A stretch of DNA of 64,000 nucleotides from the NCBI RefSeq assembly GCF_021245985.1, contig NZ_JAJQXA010000009.1, forward strand, positions 70,383 through 134,382, given 5' to 3'. Shown in pieces: positions 18,027-27,178 of the stretch; position 1 is the first letter of the stretch, and each line of letters begins with the position of its first letter. The position numbers and the translations under genes are program-made. This DNA is from Flavobacterium soyae. Its GTDB lineage: Bacteria; Bacteroidota; Bacteroidia; Flavobacteriales; Flavobacteriaceae. The notes under the pieces are model-generated. The model had not been told where the DNA came from, made no database searches, and saw nothing but the letters and a program-made list of their open reading frames with translations.

Positions 18027-18047
18027 ATTATTTTATTGTTTTTCAGA

Positions 18048-18479
18048 TTAGCTTTTTACAGGATCTGGTAAAACAGTACCTTTAATTGTAAGTACTTTCG
18101 TTGGCTGTCCTTCAGCATTTGAAGTAACGGTTACAGTTTTTGTAAAAGCACCAACTCTGTCAGTAGCATATTTTACACCAATAATACCTTTAGCACCCGG
18201 AGCAATTGGCTCTTTTGGTGTTGTAGGCACTGTACAACCGCAAGAACCTTGAGTGTTTGTAATGATTAATGGTTTTGTCCCGTTGTTAACAAAAACAAAT
18301 TCACGTTTACCATCAGCATTGTGAGCGATAGTTCCGTAATCAATAGTTTCTGTTTCGAAAAGCATTCCGGCTCCTTCAACTTTTGCAACCTTGGCAGCTT
18401 TAGCTTTTTTAGTTGTTTGTGCATTAGCAGCCGTAATACCAGCTACAGCTAACATAGCGAATAAAATTATTTTTTTCAT
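18048..18479 (-). CDS. DUF1573 domain exported protein
   Basis: 143 residues. A signal peptide (MKKIILFAMLAVAGITAANA) is followed by a Lys/Ala-rich linker. One DUF1573 domain covers about 40-140: FETETIDYGTIAHNADGKREF, then FVFVNNGTKPLIITN, the SCGCTVP motif and a C-terminal VLTIKGTV strand. DUF1573 has an Ig-like ASPM/SPD-2/Hydin-type fold and is very common in Bacteroidetes periplasmic proteins; function is not established. A possible -7 box (TAGCTTTG) is at 18505-18512. It diverges from mutS over 155 bp. Confidence 0.9.
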   Translation of the reverse strand: MKKIILFAMLAVAGITAANAQTTKKAKAAKVAKVEGAGMLFETETIDYGTIAHNADGKREFVFVNNGTKPLIITNTQGSCGCTVPTTPKEPIAPGAKGIIGVKYATDRVGAFTKTVTVTSNAEGQPTKVLTIKGTVLPDPVKS

Positions 18480-18634
18480 TTTAAGGGTCTTTTTTAATGA
18501 AGAACAAAGCTATATAAAATTCTTATATATGAACATAAAAAAATCTTAAAATATTTTAATTTTTGAAGTGCTCGATATGCCGCCAAAAAATTATAAATTC
18601 GCTGTCTTAATTTTCATTTAAAAACATATCAATT

Positions 18635-21241
18635 TTGGCAGCTAAAGAGAAAGTGGTGAAGGAAACACCTTTAATGAAACAGTACAACGAAATCAAGAGA
18701 AAATATCCTGATGCATGTCTGCTTTTCAGAGTAGGAGATTTTTATGAAACTTTTGGAGAAGATGCTATTAGAGCTTCTAAGATTCTTGGGATTACTTTAA
18801 CAAAAAGAGGCGCTGGGTCTGATACAGAAACGGCTCTGGCAGGCTTTCCACACCATTCCATCAATACATATTTGCCAAAATTGGTTAAAGCCGGACTTCG
18901 TGTTGCAATCTGCGATCAGCTGGAAGATCCTAAAATGACTAAAACGATTGTAAAACGTGGTGTTACAGAATTGGTAACTCCAGGAGTTTCTTTAAATGAT
19001 GAAGTTTTACAATCTAAAACAAACAACTTTTTAGCATCTGTTTATTTTGCTAATAAAAATATCGGAATTTCATTTTTAGATGTTTCGACAGGAGAATTTC
19101 TTACCGCTCAGGGAAATGCCGAATATATAGATAAATTATTGCAGAATTTTAATCCAAGTGAAGTTCTTGTTCCAAAGAATTGTAAAGGTGATTTTAAAAA
19201 CGCTTTTGGAGAAGATTTTCATAGTTTTTATCTGGAAGACTGGATTTATAAAGAAGATTATGCTTTAGAAACACTGACCAAACATTTTCAAACCAATTCA
19301 TTAAAAGGTTTTGGTGTAGAAGAGTTAAAAGAAGGAATTATTTCTGCGGGGGCAATCCTTTATTATTTGTCAGAAACGCAGCATAACAGAGTGCAGCATA
19401 TTACAGCGATTCAGCGAATTGCCGAAGATGCTTATGTCTGGATGGATCGTTTTACGATTAGAAACTTAGAATTGTATCATAGTTATAATCCTAATGCAGT
19501 AACACTTTTAGATGTAATCGACAAAACGCTTTCGCCAATGGGCGGACGTTTGTTAAAACGTTGGCTGGCGCTTCCGCTAAAAGACAGTAATAAAATAAAA
19601 GGACGTCATGACGTGGTTTCATATTTGAAATCAAATCAGGATGTTTTACAGAATATTCAATATCAAATTAAACAAATTTCAGATTTAGAGCGTTTGATTT
19701 CTAAAATTGCGGCAGGAAAAGTTTCGCCGCGCGAAATTGTGTATTTGAAAGAATCTCTGGATGCGATTATTCCAATAAAAACATTAGCGCTCGAAAGTCC
19801 GCAGGAAGCTGTAAAGGTTATTGGGGATAGTTTACATTCGTGTGATTTGTTACGCGAAAAAATTAAAAATACCTTAAACCAGGATGCGCCGGTTGCTATT
19901 TCAAAAGGAAATGCAATTGCAGCTGGGATTAATGAAGAACTAGATGAACTGAGAGCAATTTCTACATCTGGAAAAGAATTCCTGGAAGGAATAGAAAGAA
20001 GAGAATCTGAACGTACAGGGATTTCATCTTTAAAGATATCATTCAATAATGTTTTTGGCTATTATATCGAAGTTAGAAATACACACAAAGATAAAGTTCC
20101 GGAAGAATGGATTCGTAAACAGACTTTGGTAAGTGCAGAACGTTATATTACCGAAGAATTAAAAGAATATGAAACCAAAATTTTAGGTGCCGAAGAAAAA
20201 ATTCATAAAATTGAATCAGAACTTTTCGAGCAGTTAGTTGCCTGGATTGCCACTTATATTAAGCCCGTTCAAATGAATGCTTATTTGGTAGCGCAATTAG
20301 ACTGTTTGTGTTCGTTTACACAAATGGCGGTTGAAAACCAATATGTGTGCCCTGAAATTGATGAAACTTTTGAATTGGATATTAAAAACGGAAGACACCC
20401 TGTAATCGAAAAACAATTACCAGTTGGAACTCCATATATAGCAAATGATGTTTTTCTGGATAGAGAAACACAGCAGATTATAATGATTACCGGACCTAAC
20501 ATGTCGGGTAAGTCGGCAATTTTAAGACAAACGGCTTTGATTGTGCTTTTGGCTCAAATGGGAAGTTTTGTTCCTGCTGACAGCGTAAGAATGGGAGTTG
20601 TAGATAAAATCTTTACAAGGGTAGGGGCTTCTGATAATATCTCGATGGGAGAATCGACTTTTATGGTTGAGATGAATGAAACGGCTTCGATTTTGAATAA
20701 TATTTCAGATCGCAGTTTAGTGCTTCTGGATGAAATTGGAAGAGGGACGAGTACGTATGATGGAATTTCAATTGCGTGGGCTATTGCTGAATTTTTGCAC
20801 GAACATCCGTCAAAACCAAAAACGTTGTTTGCGACGCATTATCATGAATTGAATGAAATGACAGAATCGCTTTCGAGAATTCAAAATTATAATGTTGCGG
20901 TAAAAGAATTAAAAGATACTGTTCTTTTTGTTAGAAAGCTTGTAAAAGGAGGAAGTGAGCATAGTTTTGGAATTCACGTGGCAAAAATGGCCGGAATGCC
21001 GCAGATTGTAATTTTGAAAGCACAGAAACTTTTAAAGAAATTAGAAAAAAATCATTCAAGCGATGCTTTAAACGGAGTAAAAACAGCTAATGATGAAATG
21101 CAGATGAGTTTCTTTAATCTGGATGATCCTTTATTGGAAGAAATCAAAGAAGAGATCTTAGGCCTCGATATTAATGCGATTACACCCGTTGAAGCATTGA
21201 TGAAGCTGAATGAAATAAAAAGAATGCTGGTCAAGAAATAA
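18635..21241 (+). CDS. mutS: DNA mismatch repair protein MutS
   Basis: 868 residues, full length. Recognises mispairs and small loops and starts mismatch repair. The mismatch-contact motif FYETFGEDA (Phe-x-Glu) is at about residues 35-43. The ATPase has Walker [14 protein letters not shown] (about 620-632), [11 protein letters not shown], Walker [14 protein letters not shown] and the [10 protein letters not shown] switch His. The reading frame opens with TTG at 18635; the first ATG (18674) would drop 13 residues ([13 protein letters not shown]) that are typical of flavobacterial MutS. The TTG start is therefore preferred. No operon partner; tRNA genes follow 160 bp later. Confidence 0.95.
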   Translation: MAAKEKVVKETPLMKQYNEIKRKYPDACLLFRVGDFYETFGEDAIRASKILGITLTKRGAGSDTETALAGFPHHSINTYLPKLVKAGLRVAICDQLEDPKMTKTIVKRGVTELVTPGVSLNDEVLQSKTNNFLASVYFANKNIGISFLDVSTGEFLTAQGNAEYIDKLLQNFNPSEVLVPKNCKGDFKNAFGEDFHSFYLEDWIYKEDYALETLTKHFQTNSLKGFGVEELKEGIISAGAILYYLSETQHNRVQHITAIQRIAEDAYVWMDRFTIRNLELYHSYNPNAVTLLDVIDKTLSPMGGRLLKRWLALPLKDSNKIKGRHDVVSYLKSNQDVLQNIQYQIKQISDLERLISKIAAGKVSPREIVYLKESLDAIIPIKTLALESPQEAVKVIGDSLHSCDLLREKIKNTLNQDAPVAISKGNAIAAGINEELDELRAISTSGKEFLEGIERRESERTGISSLKISFNNVFGYYIEVRNTHKDKVPEEWIRKQTLVSAERYITEELKEYETKILGAEEKIHKIESELFEQLVAWIATYIKPVQMNAYLVAQLDCLCSFTQMAVENQYVCPEIDETFELDIKNGRHPVIEKQLPVGTPYIANDVFLDRETQQIIMITGPNMSGKSAILRQTALIVLLAQMGSFVPADSVRMGVVDKIFTRVGASDNISMGESTFMVEMNETASILNNISDRSLVLLDEIGRGTSTYDGISIAWAIAEFLHEHPSKPKTLFATHYHELNEMTESLSRIQNYNVAVKELKDTVLFVRKLVKGGSEHSFGIHVAKMAGMPQIVILKAQKLLKKLEKNHSSDALNGVKTANDEMQMSFFNLDDPLLEEIKEEILGLDINAITPVEALMKLNEIKRMLVKK

Positions 21242-21319
21242 ATCGAAAAAAAAATTCAAGTTTAAAGTTTAGGTTATCAGAAAGTTATAAAATAAGTAAA
21301 TATTTTTTTGAAAAAAGGC

Positions 21320-21349
21320 TTGTGTAATTGAATAAATGTCCTAAATTTG
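21320..21349 (+). promoter_or_regulatory. Promoter of the tRNA-Gly/tRNA-Leu unit
   Basis: TTG at 21320-21322, a 19-bp gap, and TAAATTTG at 21342-21349: a good match to the Bacteroidetes sigma-A consensus. The predicted transcript starts near 21356, about 48 bp before mature tRNA-Gly. Confidence 0.75.
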
Positions 21350-21403
21350 CACTCGCAATACGAAGCAAGTCAAGTATTGTAGTTCTTAATTAGAATTTGA
21401 AAT

Positions 21404-21476
21404 GCGAAAATAGCTCAGTTGGTAGAGCGCGACCTTGCCAAGGTCGAGGTCGCGGGTTCGAGCCCCGTTTTTCGCT
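21404..21476 (+). tRNA. tRNA-Gly (GCC)
   Basis: 73 nt that fold as a full cloverleaf: acceptor GCGAAAA (21404-21410) pairs with TTTTCGC (21469-21475), discriminator T. Anticodon stem CGACC/GGTCG encloses TTGCCAA with anticodon GCC at 21437-21439. The T arm has GTTCGAG. CCA is not encoded. Confidence 0.96.
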
Positions 21477-21490
21477 CAAAACCATATAAT

Positions 21491-21576
21491 GCTCGGATGG
21501 TGAAATTGGTAGACACGCTGGACTTAAAATCCAGTGAACAGCAATGTTCGTGCGGGTTCAAGTCCCGCTCTGAGTA
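21491..21576 (+). tRNA. tRNA-Leu (UAA)
   Basis: 86 nt with a class II long variable arm. Acceptor GCTCGGA pairs with TCTGAGT including two G-T wobbles; discriminator A. Anticodon stem CTGGA/TCCAG encloses CTTAAAA, anticodon TAA at 21525-21527. The variable arm GAACAGCAATGTTC forms its own hairpin. It lies 14 bp after tRNA-Gly, so both are probably cut from one precursor. Confidence 0.96.
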
Positions 21577-21579
21577 CTA

Positions 21580-21608
21580 AAGCCTCTTCTTTTGAAGAGG
21601 CTTTTTTT
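21580..21608 (+). terminator. Terminator of the tRNA operon
   Basis: AAGCCTCTTC / GAAGAGGCTT stem with a TTTT loop and a trailing T-run, 3 bp after tRNA-Leu. Confidence 0.93.
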
Positions 21609-21721
21609 ATTGGGTAAATTCTTTAAAGATGCTAAGGCGCTGAGATTCTAAGTTTTTGAGATTCTAGGAAAATTAACAATTAGCAATCTGAAATCAACAA
21701 TCTAAAATCTAAAATTCAAAT

Positions 21722-22102
21722 ATGGGTGCTTTTGTAATTAGCAGGCGATTTAATGATGAATATAAGTTTGTGTTTACTTCCAGAAAAGGAAAAGTGATTT
21801 TTACAAGTTTGAGCTATGAATTGAGGTTTGAATGTGAAGAGGATATTGAAAGATTTAAGAGGACTGTTGATCTTTCTAAATTTTTGAAATTTAAGGGCTC
21901 TGGAGGAAAGTATTTTTTTAAATTGATGTTAGATGGTGTTCACTTTGCGACAAGTCGAAAATACACCACAGAATTGCTTTTGCAAAAAGGAATAAAAGAA
22001 ATTGTGACTTATGCTTCAAAAGCGGAGATTTTGGATTTCTCGTCGAATGAATCGATTTTTGAAGATGAGGAGGTCTCTGTTGAGGAAGAAGTAGAAGATT
22101 AG
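21722..22102 (+). CDS. DUF1508 (YegP-like) protein
   Basis: 126 residues with two DUF1508-like repeats. The first (about 1-50) begins FVISRRFNDEYKFVFTSRKGKVIFTS; the second (about 58-105) begins GGKYFFKLMLDGVHFATSRKYTT and ends LLQKGIKEIV. The last 25 residues are very acidic (EDEEVSVEEEVED). YegP-type proteins are small, cytoplasmic and lack a firm function. The leader before the ATG consists of 'caatctaaaatctaaaatt' simple sequence, also seen before the DUF2797 gene. Monocistronic. Confidence 0.8.
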   Translation: MGAFVISRRFNDEYKFVFTSRKGKVIFTSLSYELRFECEEDIERFKRTVDLSKFLKFKGSGGKYFFKLMLDGVHFATSRKYTTELLLQKGIKEIVTYASKAEILDFSSNESIFEDEEVSVEEEVED

Positions 22103-22195
22103 ATGGAAGAAATTCCAATATTTTAAAATTCCAAATTCTAATAATGCTTTATGTATATTGGAATTTGGAATTTTATTTTGTTAATTTTTGAGCAT

Positions 22196-22223
22196 AAAAA
22201 AAAACCATCACAAGGATGGTTTT
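22196..22223 (-). terminator. Terminator of the small lipoprotein gene
   Basis: Stem AAAACCATC / GATGGTTTT around ACAAG; on the - strand it is followed by a long T-run. Confidence 0.88.
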
Positions 22224-22248
22224 AAAATCTTTAGAATTTAGATTCTAA

Positions 22249-22473
22249 TTATTTTTTTACTTCTTTAGCAGCTTCTTCTACTTTAGTAGCAGCAGAGTCA
22301 ACTTTTGCAGCAGCAGAGTCAACAGTTGTAGCAGCAGAATCAACTACAGCAGCAGCAGAATCAACAGCAACAGCAGTAGAATCTACAGTTTCAGTAGCTG
22401 CAGCGTCAGCTTTTTTACAAGATACAACAGTTAAAACAGCAACAACAGCTAAACTTAAAAATACTTTTTTCAT
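22249..22473 (-). CDS. Small repeat-rich lipoprotein (VDSAA repeats)
   Basis: 74 residues. A lipoprotein signal sequence ends in the lipobox VVSC (Cys 19), so the mature protein should be lipid-anchored. From about residue 29 a VDSAA(A/T)xx unit repeats five times (VDSTAVA, VDSAAAV, VDSAATT, VDSAAAK, VDSAATK), then a Lys/Glu-rich end. The 7-residue period suits an amphipathic helix or coiled coil, comparable in design to Lpp-like or LEA-like small proteins; that is a structural inference only. A -7 box TATCTTTG lies at 22511-22518. Own terminator; monocistronic. Function unknown. Confidence 0.78.
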   Translation of the reverse strand: MKKVFLSLAVVAVLTVVSCKKADAAATETVDSTAVAVDSAAAVVDSAATTVDSAAAKVDSAATKVEEAAKEVKK

Positions 22474-22819
22474 CTTACTTTATTATAAAAGGTTAATTAT
22501 TAATTCGTGGCAAAGATATAAATTTTTTAATATGTAAAATATTTTTTCACTTTTTTTTTAAAATATTTTCCCAGCTCACGTTTATCTTATTTATCAAAGA
22601 ATATGCCAAAAATATAAAATTATCTTAAATTATTTAATGTTTTGTATAAATAATTTTTTGTTGAAAATTCTATGGTTGATTTGGCTATTTTATTTCTCTT
22701 AATTGCGGTTTATTTTGCTTTTTAAGGATTATTGTGTATGCTCCAGCAATAAAAAAATACCTGCTTTTAATTTGTTTTTTAAAAATACCTGCTCAAAAAA
22801 TTAATTTGAACCCAGAGGC
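22474..22819. other. Gene-free AT-rich gap with a 13-bp direct repeat
   Basis: No gene is supported. The right end holds the lipoprotein promoter region (-7 TATCTTTG at 22511-22518, - strand). Near the waaA stop, AAAAATACCTGCT occurs twice (22753-22765 and 22781-22793). The rest is AT-rich with no clear hairpin. Confidence 0.6.
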
Positions 22820-24052
22820 TTATTGTGAAACAATATTCATAATCGTATTTGAAGCCCCTTTGTTATTCTGAATAAAAGATTCGCAGATTTGGCTTTTTTC
22901 TTTAAGAAATGTTTTATCAGTCAGCAGGCGGTTTAAGATTTCTTTTAGTTCAGAAACGTTAGTTATCGTCATACAGCCTCCAAGACCAACCAAGGAAACA
23001 GCTTCTGCAAAATTAGAATAATTAGGTCCAATTACAATTGGAATTCCAAATGCTGCCGGTTCAAGAATGTTATGGATTCCCGGATTTCCAAAACCTCCGC
23101 CTACATAAGCAATCGTTCCGTAACTATAAATTTTGGTTAAAAGCCCAATGGTGTCAATTATAAAAACATTATAATCTGATAAATTTTTATTCTCTTTTTC
23201 AGAAAATAAAACTGTCGATTTTGTAATTTGGGATTTAAGATTTGTTATTTGATCCGTTTTTATATTATGTGGTGCAATGATAAATTTTACATTTTCCGGA
23301 GCCTGATTTATGTATTCAGCAATTAAAACTTCGTCTTTTGGCCATGAACTGCCAATAACTATGGTTTGCTGATTATTCTTGAAATTTTTGATATAATCAA
23401 GGCTGTTGTCTCTTTCTAAAATTGCTGCAACTCTGTCGAAACGAGTATCACCGGAAACAACTACATTTTTAAATCCGATTGCTTCAATTTTCTGTTTAGA
23501 ACTTTCGTTCTGTACAAAGAAATAAGTGAATGCTTTTAGTGCTTTTCTGTAAAAACCTCCGTACCATTTAAAAAACATCTGGCTGTCTCTAAAAATTCCC
23601 GAAATTAAATAAGCTGGGGTTTTGTTTTTTTCTAATTCCTTTAAATAGTTCAGCCAAAATTCATACTTAATGAAAAAAGCAAATTCAGGATGAACCAATT
23701 TTAAAAATCTTTTGGCGTTGCTTTTTGTGTCCAAAGGCAGATAAACTGTAACATCGGCAGCTGTGTTATTTTTACGCACTTCGTATCCAGATGGTGAAAA
23801 AAAGGTTACAATAATTTTATGCGAAGGATATTTTTCTTTGATTTTTTCAATTACAGGAAGACCTTGTTCGTATTCGCCAAGTGAGGCAGAGTGAAACCAA
23901 ATGGTTTTGTCATTGGGGTTTATTTTTTCTTCTAAAATGGAAAATACATTTTTCCGACCTTCAACAAAAAGCTTAATTTTCGGACTAAAAAGTGCGACTA
24001 TTTTAAGAAAAAACGCTGCTAAAGAAACAGCTAAATTGTATAAAAAAAGCAT
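22820..24052 (-). CDS. waaA: 3-deoxy-D-manno-octulosonic acid (Kdo) transferase
   Basis: 410 residues, a GT30-family Kdo transferase that adds Kdo to the lipid A precursor at the inner membrane. An N-terminal hydrophobic anchor (about 1-22) is followed by IWFHSASLGEYEQGLPVI (about 51-68) with the conserved Glu base. The C-terminal domain has VIGSSWPKDE, the AYVGGGFGNPGIHNILEPAAFGIPI motif and IGPNYSNF. Length matches the family. It diverges from the DegT aminotransferase; the 133-bp gap probably holds both promoters. No waaA-linked kinase is present nearby. Confidence 0.93.
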   Translation of the reverse strand: MLFLYNLAVSLAAFFLKIVALFSPKIKLFVEGRKNVFSILEEKINPNDKTIWFHSASLGEYEQGLPVIEKIKEKYPSHKIIVTFFSPSGYEVRKNNTAADVTVYLPLDTKSNAKRFLKLVHPEFAFFIKYEFWLNYLKELEKNKTPAYLISGIFRDSQMFFKWYGGFYRKALKAFTYFFVQNESSKQKIEAIGFKNVVVSGDTRFDRVAAILERDNSLDYIKNFKNNQQTIVIGSSWPKDEVLIAEYINQAPENVKFIIAPHNIKTDQITNLKSQITKSTVLFSEKENKNLSDYNVFIIDTIGLLTKIYSYGTIAYVGGGFGNPGIHNILEPAAFGIPIVIGPNYSNFAEAVSLVGLGGCMTITNVSELKEILNRLLTDKTFLKEKSQICESFIQNNKGASNTIMNIVSQ

Positions 24053-24185
24053 GTAGTAATTTTTGCAGCTAAATTACATTTCTTTCGTTTATTTTCATTG
24101 GTTTGAAGGTATTAATAACTATTTTTGTTCCTTCTTTCTGACATTCTGGTTTAATAGAAAGGCTTTTTTTAATAAAATATCGAAA

Positions 24186-25319
24186 ATGAAAAAAATACAA
24201 ATGGTTGACTTAAAAAGTCAATATGAAAAAATAAAAACGACTGTAGATGCTTCAATTCAAGAGGTTTTAGATACAAATACTTATATTAACGGACCTTTAG
24301 TTCATCAGTTTCAAAAAAATCTTGAAGATTATTTAGGAGCAAAACACGTAATTCCGTGTGCAAATGGAACCGATGCTTTGCAAATTGCAATGATGGGTCT
24401 GGATTTAAAGCCAGGAGACGAAGTTATTACTGCTGATTTTACTTTTGCAGCAACTGTTGAGGTTATTGCATTGTTACAATTAACCCCAGTTTTAGTTGAT
24501 GTTGATATGGTAAATATGAACATTGATATTGATGCGGTAAAAAAAGCAATTACGCCAAAAACAAAAGCAATTGTTCCGGTACATTTATTCGGTCGCGCTG
24601 CAAATATGGATGCGATTATGGAAATTGCCAAAGAGCATAATTTGTATGTAATTGAAGATAACGCTCAGGCTATCGGTGCCGATTATATTTCAAAATCGGG
24701 TACAAAAAGTAAAGTTGGAACAATTGGTCACATTGCAGCGACTTCATTTTTTCCTTCTAAAAACTTAGGCTGCTATGGAGACGGTGGAGCAATTTTTACA
24801 AATGATGATAAATTGGCTCACGTTATCCGCGGAATCGTAAATCACGGAATGTACGAGCGTTACCACCACGATGTTGTGGGAGTAAATTCACGTTTAGACA
24901 GCATTCAGGCTGGAGTTTTAAATGCAAAACTGCCTTTGTTAGATGAATATAATAAAGCACGTCGTTTAGCAGCAACAAAATACAATGCAGCATTTGCTGG
25001 AAATAAACATATTGTTACACCAGAATTTGATGCAAATGAAAACGATCACGTTTTTCATCAATATGTTTTAAGAATCTTAGATGCCGACAGAAATGCTTTA
25101 ATGCAGCATTTATTAGATAAAGGAATTCCGTGTGCAATTTATTACCCAATTCCATTGCATTCACAAAAAGCATATTTAGATCCTCGTTATAAAGAAGAGC
25201 AATTTCCGGTTACAAACCAGTTAGTGCAGGAAGTAATTGCTTTACCGATGCATACAGAACTTGATGACGAGCAGATTAAATTTATAACAGATTCTGTTTT
25301 AGAATTTTTGAATAAATAA
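24186..25319 (+). CDS. DegT/DnrJ/EryC1/StrS-family PLP aminotransferase
   Basis: 377 residues from the ATG at 24186. This family transaminates keto-sugars for surface polysaccharides or antibiotics. Features are IQMVDLKSQYEKIK at the N-terminus, PCANGTDALQIAMMGL (cofactor phosphate site), DNAQAIGADY (Asp binding the pyridine nitrogen), the Schiff-base Lys in TSFFPSKNLGCYGDGGA (about 185-200) and the HQYVLRI substrate segment. The upstream in-frame ATG at 24063 adds 41 atypical hydrophobic residues. It lies 38 bp before galE, so the two likely form a sugar-nucleotide operon. The exact amino sugar is unknown. Confidence 0.92.
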   Translation: MKKIQMVDLKSQYEKIKTTVDASIQEVLDTNTYINGPLVHQFQKNLEDYLGAKHVIPCANGTDALQIAMMGLDLKPGDEVITADFTFAATVEVIALLQLTPVLVDVDMVNMNIDIDAVKKAITPKTKAIVPVHLFGRAANMDAIMEIAKEHNLYVIEDNAQAIGADYISKSGTKSKVGTIGHIAATSFFPSKNLGCYGDGGAIFTNDDKLAHVIRGIVNHGMYERYHHDVVGVNSRLDSIQAGVLNAKLPLLDEYNKARRLAATKYNAAFAGNKHIVTPEFDANENDHVFHQYVLRILDADRNALMQHLLDKGIPCAIYYPIPLHSQKAYLDPRYKEEQFPVTNQLVQEVIALPMHTELDDEQIKFITDSVLEFLNK

Positions 25320-25357
25320 TTAAAAGCCAAAATAACCACAAAAAACAACCAAATAAA

Positions 25358-26371
25358 ATGAAAGTATTAGTAACAGGAGGATTAGGATTTATAGGTTCTC
25401 ACACCGTAGTCGAATTGCAAAACGAAGGCTTTGAAGTTGTGATAATTGATAACCTTTCAAATTCTTCAGAAGATGTTTTAAAAGGAATTACAGCGATAAC
25501 AGGAAAAACACCTTTATTCGAAAAAATTGATTTAAGAGAAAAAAGTGCCGTTCGGGATTTCTTTAAAAAACATAATGATGTTACTGGGGTGATTCATTTT
25601 GCGGCTTCAAAAGCGGTTGGAGAAAGTGTTGAACAGCCTTTGTTGTACTACGAAAACAACATTAGCAGTTTGGTTTATCTTTTGCAGGAATTACAGCAAA
25701 AACCTGAAGCAAGTTTTATTTTTAGCTCTTCTTGTACGGTTTACGGTCAAGCCGAAAAAATGCCAATTACAGAAGATGCTCCGGTTCAAACTGCAATGTC
25801 TCCTTATGGAAATACCAAGCAGATTGGAGAAGAAATTATTACAGATACAGCTAAAGTAACTAATATCAGCGCTATTTTATTACGCTATTTTAATCCGATT
25901 GGGGCGCATTCTTCAACCGAAATTGGAGAATTACCTTTAGGAGTTCCTCAAAATTTAGTTCCGTTTATTACCCAGACCGGAGTAGGGTTACGTCAGGAAT
26001 TATCAGTTTTCGGAAATGATTATCCAACACCAGACGGAACTGCTGTTCGTGATTATATTCATGTTGTCGATTTGGCTAAAGCACACGTAATTGCTTTACA
26101 GCGTTTGTTGGATAAAAAGAACTTGCAAAAAGTTGAAACTTTTAATTTAGGAACTGGAAAAGGAAGTTCTGTGTTAGAAGTAATTCATAGTTTCGAAAAA
26201 GTAAGCGATAAAAAACTGCCGTACGTAATCAAGCCGCGCCGCGAAGGGGATATTACAGAAGCTTACGCAAACACAGATAAAGCAAACAATGTTTTAGGCT
26301 GGAAAGCAGAATTAAGTTTAGACGAAGCAATGGCAAGTGCCTGGAAATGGGAGCAGAAGGTTCGTTCTTGA
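25358..26371 (+). CDS. galE: UDP-glucose 4-epimerase
   Basis: 337 residues, extended short-chain dehydrogenase. Interconverts UDP-glucose and UDP-galactose. NAD-binding GGLGFIGSHTVVEL is at 7-20, the catalytic Ser in FSSSCTVYG near 123-131, and the YxxxK pair in SPYGNTKQ near 148-155. RDYIHVVDLAKAHV and the GDITEAYA segment are GalE-typical. Length matches the family. It follows the DegT aminotransferase in the same operon and supplies precursors for surface glycans. The stop codon touches the inverted-repeat box at 26371-27180. Confidence 0.95.
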   Translation: MKVLVTGGLGFIGSHTVVELQNEGFEVVIIDNLSNSSEDVLKGITAITGKTPLFEKIDLREKSAVRDFFKKHNDVTGVIHFAASKAVGESVEQPLLYYENNISSLVYLLQELQQKPEASFIFSSSCTVYGQAEKMPITEDAPVQTAMSPYGNTKQIGEEIITDTAKVTNISAILLRYFNPIGAHSSTEIGELPLGVPQNLVPFITQTGVGLRQELSVFGNDYPTPDGTAVRDYIHVVDLAKAHVIALQRLLDKKNLQKVETFNLGTGKGSSVLEVIHSFEKVSDKKLPYVIKPRREGDITEAYANTDKANNVLGWKAELSLDEAMASAWKWEQKVRS

Positions 26372-26424
26372 TTTTTAGTATTCAGTGGTCAGTTTTTTTA
26401 GTGATCAGTTGAAAACTATACACA

Positions 26425-26547
26425 TAAAAAAGAGGCTGTCTCAAAAGTCGAGACAACCTCTTTTTTATTCGGATACCTATCGGAGAAATTTTCCATTTAC
26501 GCGATTCTCAACAGCTTGATTTTACTTTTGAGACAGCCTCTTTTTTA
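26425..26547. repeat. MITE-like 123-bp element with perfect 24-nt terminal inverted repeats
   Basis: Arms 26425-26448 and 26524-26547 are exact reverse complements, with core AGAGGCTGTCTCAAAAGT. The left arm also pairs locally with GAGACAACCTCTTTTTT (26450-26466) to give a strong terminator for galE. The GAGGCTGTCTCAAAA end resembles terminal repeats of IS1182-type elements as I recall them. No transposase is present, and a target duplication longer than TA is not visible. Confidence 0.65.
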
Positions 26548-26581
26548 TTTTGTAATTTTGTAAGATAAAAATGTAGGAATT

Positions 26582-26779
26582 ATGGGCTCAAAAAAAGAAA
26601 ATAAAAAGAATGATAAGGTTGAGGAGCCTAGAGTAGAATACGAAATTCAAAAACCTAAATTTAAAGGAATAGATCCTGAAACTTTTGATTTTGATGCTGA
26701 GTTTGCAAGAGGATTAACACCGGAGGAGTTTAAAGCTGAAATGTCTAAAAGAATAAAAGCTTATCCTTGGAAAAAATAA
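26582..26779 (+). CDS. Small charged protein, candidate antitoxin
   Basis: 65 residues, rich in Lys and Glu; the first 25 residues look disordered (MGSKKENKKNDKVEEPR). The second half has FDFDAEFARGLTPEEFKAEM, which could form a helix, and ends in YPWKK. No recognisable DNA-binding fold. It overlaps the next gene by 13 bp. Its size, charge, disorder and tight overlap with a RelE/ParE-like partner fit a type II antitoxin, but the family is not recognised and the role is inferred from context. Confidence 0.65.
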   Translation: MGSKKENKKNDKVEEPRVEYEIQKPKFKGIDPETFDFDAEFARGLTPEEFKAEMSKRIKAYPWKK

Positions 26780-27084
26780 TTTTTGAAAAAGCAGTTCTTG
26801 AATATTTTGATAATTTAGTTTTTGCACTTTTTGAAGAGGAATATTTTGGTTTCTTTGAAACGGCTCAGAATTATACCGATAAAATAGTTGGTTTTGTTAT
26901 TTCCTGTATTTCAAGTTTTTCTCACAAGAAAACCCCAAAACCTCTCCAGTATTTAGGTTCAAATTATATTTTTTATAAAATTAATCTCAGAACAACTTGG
27001 TATATCTTCTTTGAAAAAAGAAACCAAAACTATTTGATCACCGGAATTATAAATAATTATTGCGAAGAAGTAAAACAGCTATAA
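26767..27084 (+). CDS. RelE/ParE-like protein, candidate toxin
   Basis: 105 residues, opening with TTG at 26767 inside the end of the upstream gene; there is no in-frame ATG near the N-terminus, so a non-ATG start is needed. The layout matches compact RelE/ParE proteins of Bacteroidetes: N-terminal helices (FEKAVLEYFDNLVFALFEEE), a YTDKIVGFVISCIS helix, then strands YIFYKINLRTTWYIFFEKR and YLITGIINNY. ParE-type toxins poison gyrase and RelE-type toxins cut mRNA; which applies here cannot be told. Translational coupling to the 65-residue protein is expected. Confidence 0.7.
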   Translation: MEKIIFEKAVLEYFDNLVFALFEEEYFGFFETAQNYTDKIVGFVISCISSFSHKKTPKPLQYLGSNYIFYKINLRTTWYIFFEKRNQNYLITGIINNYCEEVKQL

Positions 27085-27090
27085 AAAACA

Positions 27091-27126
27091 AATCCTCATA
27101 AACATTTCGTTCATGAGGATTTTTTT
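27091..27126. terminator. Terminator between the toxin-like gene and fabD
   Basis: Stem AATCCTCAT (27091-27099) / ATGAGGATT (27113-27121), then six T. A preceding A-run gives the - strand a T-run as well, so it can stop both converging transcripts. Confidence 0.88.
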
Positions 27127-27178
27127 ATGCGTATAGTTTTAAACTGATCACTAAAAACTGATTACTGAATACTAAAAA

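Noticed and set aside
21404-21576. tRNA genes as an integration site for an island
   Set aside because: Both tRNAs are intact, no 3' fragment duplicates are seen nearby and no integrase is present.
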